Source: Verrucomicrobiota bacterium (lineage in GTDB: Bacteria > Verrucomicrobiota > Verrucomicrobiae > Limisphaerales > UBA11358). Taken from it: a stretch of DNA of 7,703 bases. Numbering within the stretch: the stretch's first letter is position 1; every line of letters starts with the position of its first letter. The position numbers were made by a program, and so were the translations under genes. A model generated the notes under the pieces. The model did not search any database, was not told where the DNA came from, and saw only the letters and a program-made list of their open reading frames with translations. Shown here in pieces: positions 5,968 through 7,703 of this stretch. Where the stretch lies: the NCBI GenBank assembly GCA_014860005.1, contig JACZKP010000204.1:1-7703 (forward strand), read 5' to 3'.

Positions 5968-7458
5968 TCAGAGTTGGTGCGGCCCTCTCCCCCCTCCACC
6001 CCCCTCTCCCAAAGGGCTAAAACCGGGAGAGGAGGGTGGCAAGGAGGGGGGAGAGGGCGATGCTTTTCCGGGCTGCACCCGCTCGGCCCGGTGCCGAAAA
6101 TTCCGGGCGCCGTCACGGTCGCCATTTTTCTCGAGCAGCAGGGATATTTGCCGCAGAGCTTCATAATGATTCGGCGCCAGATACAAAGCCTTTCGATAGT
6201 AGTTGATGGCTTGCGTTTCTCCGCGGGCTTCCCCAATCAAGCCCAATAAGTAATAGGCTTCGGCGGACGGACCTTGCTGGCGCAAGTGCGTTTCACAGAG
6301 CGCCACGGCGTCTTCATGGCGACCGGCATCGGCCAGTTCCCGGGCGAGGAGAAGGGAGGAGGGCACCGGGAGAGGATGGAGGATGGAGGATGGAGGATGG
6401 ACGGGTGCCATCTTCGATCTGCCATCCTCTATTCTCCCCTGCCAGCGCAGAGCGGCGGGAGCCGCGCACGGGGTCGCCAAGTCTTCGGTCGGCTTCAGCA
6501 GAGGGCTGATGGGGGACTCAACCCGATTGGTTTTGAGGGAGCTCACAGGCAGCCGTTGGCCGGCGTCAGGACTGCCGGTGGCGGCAGGCGATTCTGCCTT
6601 CTGACACGCAAACGCCATCGGCAGTTTCGCGCTGACAAAACCATGGGCCGTCGCCAGCGGCATTTCGGCCGGGCCCACAAACAACCAGCCGCGCGGCGGG
6701 AGCAGGTCCGCCAGTTTCGCCAGCGCACGCGCCTGGGTGGCGCGGTCAAAGTAGATCAGCAGGTGGCGGCAAAATACGAAGGGGTAAGGCTGAAGGCTGA
6801 AGGCTAAAGGCTTAATTCCGGCTGGCCCGCCTTCAGCCTTCAGCCTTGTGCCTTCAGCATTTCCAATAAAGTCAGCGCCCAACAGGTTCGCCGGATGAAA
6901 TCGCACGCGCTCTCTCACTTGCGGGTTCAACGCATAACCGCTGGCCGGCCTGTCCGGTAGGCAGGGGATAGGCGTAAAGTGCCGGGCGCGATAGCCCAGG
7001 TCCGCCCCGCGAAAAGAGTTCTTTCCATACACGGCTTGGCGGGCCTGGGCCAGCGCGCGCTGGCTGAGGTCGGCCGCGTCAATTGTGAAGCGTTCCGGCG
7101 GCACGTGCGCGTCGAGCAGGGCCATGGCCAGCGAGTAGGGTTCTTCGCCGGTGGCGCACGGCACGCTCAACGCCCGAAGGGTTTCGCCCGGATGTTGCGC
7201 CAACCATTCCCGCGCCAGTCGCGCAAAGGCGTGGAAGGGTTCGCGGTCGCGGAAAAACCACGTTTCTTTCACCACCAGGGCTTCGATCAATTCCTCCCGT
7301 TCCAGGGCGGAGCTTTCGAGGAGTTGCAGGTATTCCGACAGCCCGTCCAGACCCAGCGTCGTCAGACGCCGTCGCACGGTGCGGGCAAACACCGCGCGGC
7401 CAATCGCGGCGGGGTCCAGCCCGATTTCCTCGCGCAGCTTTTGTTCAAGGCGATTCAT
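5968..7458 (-). CDS. wspC: WspC-like CheR methyltransferase with TPR tail
   Basis: SAM-dependent receptor glutamate methyltransferase of 496 residues. A CheR N-terminal helical domain (about 1-65) is followed by the catalytic domain (about 66-290), with LVVKETWFFRD, the SAM-binding CATGEEPYSLAM at 101-112 and FCRHLLIYFD at 229-238. A Pro/Ser-rich linker (about 290-365) precedes a C-terminal tetratricopeptide region (about 366-460: LLLARELADAGRHEDAVALC, AYYLLGLIGEARG and ALYLAPNHYEAL). This layout is that of WspC. I choose ATG at 7458 (MNRLEQKLREEIGL); upstream in-frame starts lie in a repeat. No clear Shine-Dalgarno sequence is seen, and the start overlaps the wspB end by 14 bp, so coupling is likely. 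Three in-frame repeats enlarge it: D at residues about 201-225 inside the methyltransferase fold, B at about 340-365 in the linker, and A at about 466-492, which supplies the C-terminus. The SAM and CRHLLIYF motifs remain intact. Confidence 0.95.
   Translation of the reverse strand: MNRLEQKLREEIGLDPAAIGRAVFARTVRRRLTTLGLDGLSEYLQLLESSALEREELIEALVVKETWFFRDREPFHAFARLAREWLAQHPGETLRALSVPCATGEEPYSLAMALLDAHVPPERFTIDAADLSQRALAQARQAVYGKNSFRGADLGYRARHFTPIPCLPDRPASGYALNPQVRERVRFHPANLLGADFIGNAEGTRLKAEGGPAGIKPLAFSLQPYPFVFCRHLLIYFDRATQARALAKLADLLPPRGWLFVGPAEMPLATAHGFVSAKLPMAFACQKAESPAATGSPDAGQRLPVSSLKTNRVESPISPLLKPTEDLATPCAAPAALRWQGRIEDGRSKMAPVHPPSSILHPLPVPSSLLLARELADAGRHEDAVALCETHLRQQGPSAEAYYLLGLIGEARGETQAINYYRKALYLAPNHYEALRQISLLLEKNGDRDGARNFRHRAERVQPGKASPSPPSLPPSSPGFSPLGEGGGGGRGPHQL
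5982..6058. repeat. Family A palindrome, copy A2, at the 3' end of wspC
   Basis: GCCCTCTCCCCCCTCC at 5982-5997 and its exact reverse complement at 6043-6058 form 16-bp arms. An inner pair, 5996-6010 with 6025-6039, has one mismatch. At 77 bp it is a strong potential hairpin. Its reverse complement shares the right half of A3, so it is inserted in the opposite orientation to A1 and A3. It encodes most of the last 27 or so residues of WspC, with the stop 12 bp beyond the repeat. Confidence 0.9.
6348..6386. repeat. 39-bp direct repeat, wspC copy (matches 7665-7703)
   Basis: An exact 39-bp match to 7665-7703. It consists of a 25-bp segment (starting GGAGAAGGGAGGAGG) followed by two AGGATGG units that belong to the family B arm. 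The conserved 25 bp outside the arm suggest the mobile or copied unit extends beyond the heptad arms. In wspC it encodes part of SSILHPLPVPSSLLL, just ahead of the TPR region. Confidence 0.85.
6373..6437. repeat. Family B heptanucleotide inverted-arm repeat in wspC
   Basis: The left arm at 6373-6400 is four perfect AGGATGG units. The right arm at 6408-6435 is CCATCTT, CGATCTG, CCATCCT and CTATTCT. Only 7 bp separate the arms, so this copy could form a long imperfect hairpin. It encodes QGRIEDGRSKM and HPPSSILHP in the linker between methyltransferase and TPR domains. Confidence 0.87.
6786..6858. repeat. Family D heptanucleotide inverted-arm repeat in wspC
   Basis: The left arm at 6786-6812 has AAGGCTG, AAGGCTG, AAGGCTA and AAGGCT. 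The right arm at 6829-6858 carries CCTTCAG units three times, with one two-base interruption. About 16 bp separate the arms. On the minus strand it encodes roughly AEGTRLKAEG and IKPLAFSLQP, between NLLGADFIGN and the FCRHLLIYF motif of the methyltransferase. Confidence 0.85.
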
Positions 7459-7703
7459 GGCCAAGCTGGGACATAAGAGGTTCGCCCTCTCCCCCCTCCA
7501 TACCTCCCCCCTCACGAAGTGCCCTTTGGGTGAGGGGGGTGGAGGGGGGAGAGGGCCGCACTAAGACGTTGAGTTGGGCACGATCGGTCACGCTCAGGAG
7601 TTGGTCGGCGTGTAGTAACTGGATCACGCCGCGTTCGTCCAGGAGCACCGGCCAGTCCGGGAGGGGAGAAGGGAGGAGGGCACCGGGAGAGGATGGAGGA
7701 TGG
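7445..7703 (-). CDS. wspB: WspB-like CheW adaptor, C-terminal part only
   Basis: The frame is open from the right edge to TGA at 7445-7447, giving 85 complete codons of the C-terminal part. The recognisable CheW ending is DWPVLLDERGVIQLLHADQLLSVTDRAQL, which should be one of the two scaffold proteins linking the Wsp receptor to WspE. Position immediately upstream of wspC supports the wspB assignment; the sequence alone would only say CheW-like. Ahead of it, HPPSSPGALLPSPLP is encoded by a family B repeat cut by the window edge. The C-terminus after LNVL is encoded by palindrome A3 and then reads MSQLGHESP. The 3' end overlaps the wspC start by 14 bp. The rest of the gene and its start lie outside the window. 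Confidence 0.8.
   Translation of the reverse strand, partial: HPPSSPGALLPSPLPDWPVLLDERGVIQLLHADQLLSVTDRAQLNVLVRPSPPSTPLTQRALREGGGMEGGEGEPLMSQLGHESP
7484..7556. repeat. Family A palindrome, copy A3, at the wspB 3' end
   Basis: GCCCTCTCCCCCCTCCA at 7484-7500 and its exact reverse complement at 7540-7556 form 17-bp arms, with an inner pair CCCCCCTCAC / GTGAGGGGGG. It is 73 bp long. It encodes about 25 residues near the WspB C-terminus. Its 3' edge in transcription is 25 nt upstream of the wspC ATG, so a hairpin in mRNA could affect wspC translation. Confidence 0.92.
7665..7703. repeat. 39-bp direct repeat and start of a family B copy, cut by the edge
   Basis: Identical over 39 bp to 6348-6386, ending in two AGGATGG units at 7690-7703 that run into the window edge. 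It is read in a different frame from the wspC copy (HPPSSPGALLPSPL here, SSILHPLPVPSSLL there). Confidence 0.8.

Noticed and set aside
4359..6437. Family B heptads as a CRISPR array or simple tandem satellite
   Set aside because: The units are only 7 nt with no regular spacers, arranged as paired inverted arms at separate sites in coding sequence.
7459..7515. A longer wspC starting at GTG 7515
   Set aside because: The added residues come from palindrome A3 and the wspB tail read in another frame; MNRLEQKLREEIGL at 7458 is a normal CheR N-terminus.
7484..7556. Palindrome A3 as an intrinsic terminator after wspB
   Set aside because: There is no T-run after the hairpin, the wspB frame reads through it, and near-identical palindromes sit inside wspF and wspC.
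1223..7703. A classical flagellar chemotaxis cluster
   Set aside because: There is no cheY, cheD or flagellar gene, and the CheR-TPR, cysteine-motif CheW, CheA-REC and [12 protein letters not shown] CheB in this order fit the Wsp class better.

Overview
The window holds most of a Wsp-type (alternative cellular function) chemosensory operon, transcribed entirely on the minus strand. In transcription order (right to left) it carries the 3' end of a wspB-like cheW, wspC (cheR with a TPR tail), wspD (cheW with an N-terminal cysteine motif), wspE (cheA with a C-terminal receiver), wspF (cheB), and then the 5' two thirds of a receiver-histidine kinase, which runs off the left edge. The order B-C-D-E-F matches the Pseudomonas wsp operon. 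The receptor wspA would lie beyond the right edge. Genes overlap or nearly touch (14 bp, 7 bp gap, 4 bp, 1 bp); the one real gap is 137 bp between wspE and wspF.

The expected logic is as follows. A receptor with WspB and WspD controls WspE autophosphorylation, WspC and WspF adjust receptor methylation, and WspE phosphorylates a receiver protein. In Pseudomonas that receiver protein is WspR, a diguanylate cyclase. Here the gene in the wspR position keeps a receiver and coiled stalk closely resembling WspR, but the stalk leads into a HisKA/HATPase histidine kinase instead of GGDEF. The output would then be a further phosphotransfer step and not cyclic-di-GMP synthesis. Asp codon use changes sharply between receiver and kinase, which fits a domain fusion.

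The second striking aspect is a dense set of short palindromic or inverted-arm repeats lying in frame inside the coding sequences. I see four families. A is three copies of about 73-77 bp with GC-rich arms. B is three full copies plus one cut by the window edge, with arms built from 7-nt units. C is three copies in wspD, with arms GGCCCGTGRAATA. D is one copy in wspC, again with 7-nt units. Together they cover roughly 700 bp, about 9 percent of the window. They sit in linkers, loops or protein ends and lengthen the proteins without breaking the frames; wspD has four. Precedent exists in the Rickettsia palindromic elements, but I do not recognise these families by name.

The organism is a GC-rich bacterium. 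The Wsp gene set outside typical Proteobacteria, together with in-frame repeats giving peptides such as SSILHPPSS and FSLQP, makes me lean to Verrucomicrobiota. This is a weak inference from general impression and not a demonstrated assignment. I see no RNA genes, CRISPR arrays, transposase genes or convincing promoters or terminators.
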